A stretch of 7,146 bases of DNA from the NCBI GenBank assembly GCA_021804455.1, contig JAJZHT010000059.1:1-7146 (forward strand), read 5' to 3'. This stretch comes from Pseudomonadota bacterium. GTDB lineage: Bacteria; Pseudomonadota; Alphaproteobacteria; Paracaedibacterales; CAIULA01. Made by a program: the position numbers and the translations under genes. Under the pieces are notes generated by a model, which did no database searches, was not told where the DNA came from, and saw only the letters and a program-made list of their open reading frames with translations. Shown piece after piece: positions 5,889 through 7,146 of the stretch. How positions within the stretch are numbered: position 1 is the stretch's first letter; each line of letters opens with the position of its first letter.

Positions 5889-7146
5889 ATGCATATTCCA
5901 ACTTTAAAAGTGCAACACATCCATTTCGTCGGTATCGGGGGTATTGGTATGAGTGGCATCGCTGAAGTTTTGCATAATCTTGGTTATTTGGTAAAGGGAA
6001 GTGACGTTAGCGAGAATTATAACACCCAACGCCTTCAAAATTTAGGGATCAAGATCGCCCTTGGTCATCACCCCCAAAATATTCAAGGTGCGCAAGTTGT
6101 CGTGGTATCCTCAGCTGTACGGGCTGATAATTGTGAGGTTTTGGCCGCGCGCAATCTGGGGATTCCTGTTATTCAAAGGGCAGAAATGCTGGCAGAATTG
6201 ATGCGACTGAAACGTTCGATTGCTGTCTCTGGGACTCATGGAAAAACCACTACAACATCTTTAATAGCAGCTTTGCTTGATGTGGCCGGTTTGGATCCCA
6301 CCGTTATTAACGGTGGTATTATTAATGCCTACCATACGAATGCTCGGTTGGGGTTAGGCGATTGGACCGTTGTCGAGGCGGATGAATCGGATGGAAGTTT
6401 TACCAAATTGCCCGCAACTTTGGCGATTGTGACCAACATTGACCCAGAACATATGGAGTTTTACGGCACACTTGATTCTTTAAAACAGGCTTTTTTAAGA
6501 TTTCTGTCTAACATTCCTTTTTACGGTTTAGCAATTTTATGTGCCGATCACCCGAATGTTCGTGCTTTATTTCCCTTGATAACAGATCGTCGAGTTGTGA
6601 CCTATGGTTTTGAAGAGACTGCTATGATTCGTGCGGTCAATCTTCGACAAACTCCTACATCTACCCTGTTTGACGTGGAAATTGCACGCCCCTTACCTTC
6701 TTATACGGCCTTTCTTAATCCCAGCCATGTTATAGCCTTGCCCCGTAAATTAAAAAACCTTTGTCTTCCCATGGTGGGGCGCCATAATGTTCAAAATGCC
6801 TTGGCGGTTATTGCTGTAGCGGACGAATTGGGATTAAAAGAGGCAACAATTCGCCAAGCCTTTGAAACCTTTAAGGGGGTCAAGCGTCGTTTTACCTGTG
6901 TGGGGGTCGTTCATGATGTAGCAATCATTGATGATTATGCTCACCATCCTGTTGAAATAAGAACTGTTATTCAGGCCGCTCAACAAGCCTGCCAAGGAAA
7001 TTTGTGGGTGGTGATGCAACCGCACCGCTATACCCGCCTTAGCCATTTGTTCCAAGACTTCACGGAATGTTTTGAGGGTGCAGCCTGTGTTATTTTAGCA
7101 CCTGTTTATTCTGCCAATGAAGAACCTATTGAGGGGGCAGCTTCGG
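5889..7146 (+). CDS. murC: UDP-N-acetylmuramate--L-alanine ligase MurC, 3' partial
   Basis: MurC starts the peptide stem by adding L-alanine to UDP-MurNAc, using ATP, in the cytoplasm. The frame stays open from ATG 5889 to the window edge, giving 419 residues of an expected ~465-490; the missing part is the end of the C-terminal domain. Motifs: IHFVGIGGIGMSGIAE (11-26), the N-terminal Rossmann loop specific to MurC/Mpl; VVSSAV (72-77); P-loop SGTHGKTTTT (114-123); NGGIINAY (141-148); VEADESDGSF (162-171); NIDPEHM (183-189); GRHNVQNALA (297-306); KRRF (332-335); DDYAHHP (348-354); QPHRYTR (377-383). NGGIINAY and the dcw location argue against the recycling ligase Mpl. The first start codon after the murG TAG is this ATG, and homologues begin at about the same place. 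No Shine-Dalgarno is visible. The stretch 262-291 seems some ten residues longer than in remembered relatives. Confidence 0.97.
   Translation, partial: MHIPTLKVQHIHFVGIGGIGMSGIAEVLHNLGYLVKGSDVSENYNTQRLQNLGIKIALGHHPQNIQGAQVVVVSSAVRADNCEVLAARNLGIPVIQRAEMLAELMRLKRSIAVSGTHGKTTTTSLIAALLDVAGLDPTVINGGIINAYHTNARLGLGDWTVVEADESDGSFTKLPATLAIVTNIDPEHMEFYGTLDSLKQAFLRFLSNIPFYGLAILCADHPNVRALFPLITDRRVVTYGFEETAMIRAVNLRQTPTSTLFDVEIARPLPSYTAFLNPSHVIALPRKLKNLCLPMVGRHNVQNALAVIAVADELGLKEATIRQAFETFKGVKRRFTCVGVVHDVAIIDDYAHHPVEIRTVIQAAQQACQGNLWVVMQPHRYTRLSHLFQDFTECFEGAACVILAPVYSANEEPIEGAAS
6298..6316. repeat. Perfect inverted repeat inside murC
   Basis: CCACCGTT (6298-6305) and AACGGTGG (6309-6316) are exact complements around a 3-base centre, giving a near-palindrome of 19 bases. 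The codons encode the conserved P-T-V-I-N-G-G segment. No T-run follows. The three-base loop is tight for an RNA hairpin; a protein-binding DNA site or chance are the alternatives. Confidence 0.5.

Larger units (their letters stand above)
1..7146 (+). other. dcw (division and cell wall) gene cluster segment, probable single operon
   Basis: Six genes on one strand, murF-mraY-murD-ftsW-murG-murC, follow the order known for dcw clusters in many proteobacteria. Junctions are 7 bases (murF/mraY), 11 bases (mraY/murD), 4-base ATGA overlap (murD/ftsW), 4-base ATGA overlap (ftsW/murG) and 21 bases (murG/murC). No T-tailed hairpin lies at any junction, and I saw no paired -35/-10 sequences in the gaps. 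Cotranscription is therefore inferred from spacing and orientation. The cluster runs off both ends of the window: murE is expected upstream and murB downstream, from family knowledge only. Confidence 0.93.

Noticed and set aside
6834..7055. 73-codon minus-strand open frame opposite murC
   Set aside because: It is antisense to the conserved KRRF, DDYAHHP and QPHRYTR part of MurC and shows no independent coding signal.

Overview
This window is a slice of a bacterial division and cell wall (dcw) cluster. It holds six plus-strand genes in the classical order murF (5' end missing), mraY, murD, ftsW, murG, murC (3' end missing). Almost every base is coding. The largest gap is 21 bases (murG to murC), and the murD/ftsW and ftsW/murG junctions overlap by 4 bases (ATGA). 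No RNA gene, mobile element, CRISPR array, terminator or convincing internal promoter was seen. Transcription probably enters from upstream (mraZ/ftsI/murE side) and continues toward murB, ddl and ftsQAZ; both of those flanks are outside the window and are inferred from the usual cluster layout.

The products form one pathway. MurC adds L-Ala to UDP-MurNAc, MurD adds D-Glu, and MurF adds D-Ala-D-Ala to finish the UDP-MurNAc-pentapeptide. MraY transfers the phospho-MurNAc-pentapeptide to undecaprenyl phosphate (lipid I), MurG adds GlcNAc (lipid II), and FtsW polymerises lipid II at the division septum with a class B PBP partner. All catalytic motifs I could check are present, so the organism appears to make a normal murein wall.

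The protein sequences look alphaproteobacterial: the FtsW N-terminus with a WWW-T-DRW block followed by AASPPVAER, MurC with NGGIINAY and DDYAHHP, and MurD with SPDHLDRHG. The DNA is moderately AT-rich (by eye, low-to-mid 40s % GC) with many TTA/TTG leucine codons. That would suit a host-associated or reduced-genome alphaproteobacterium such as Holosporales, but the placement is an inference from remembered family patterns.

I found no evidence of a new biological system here. The secondary observations are modest: MurC shares its reading frame with MurG across a single UAG stop and lacks a Shine-Dalgarno; only murG has a strong Shine-Dalgarno; two perfect inverted repeats lie inside murD and murC; an A8 tract lies inside murF; MurG and MurC each show a small local sequence peculiarity.
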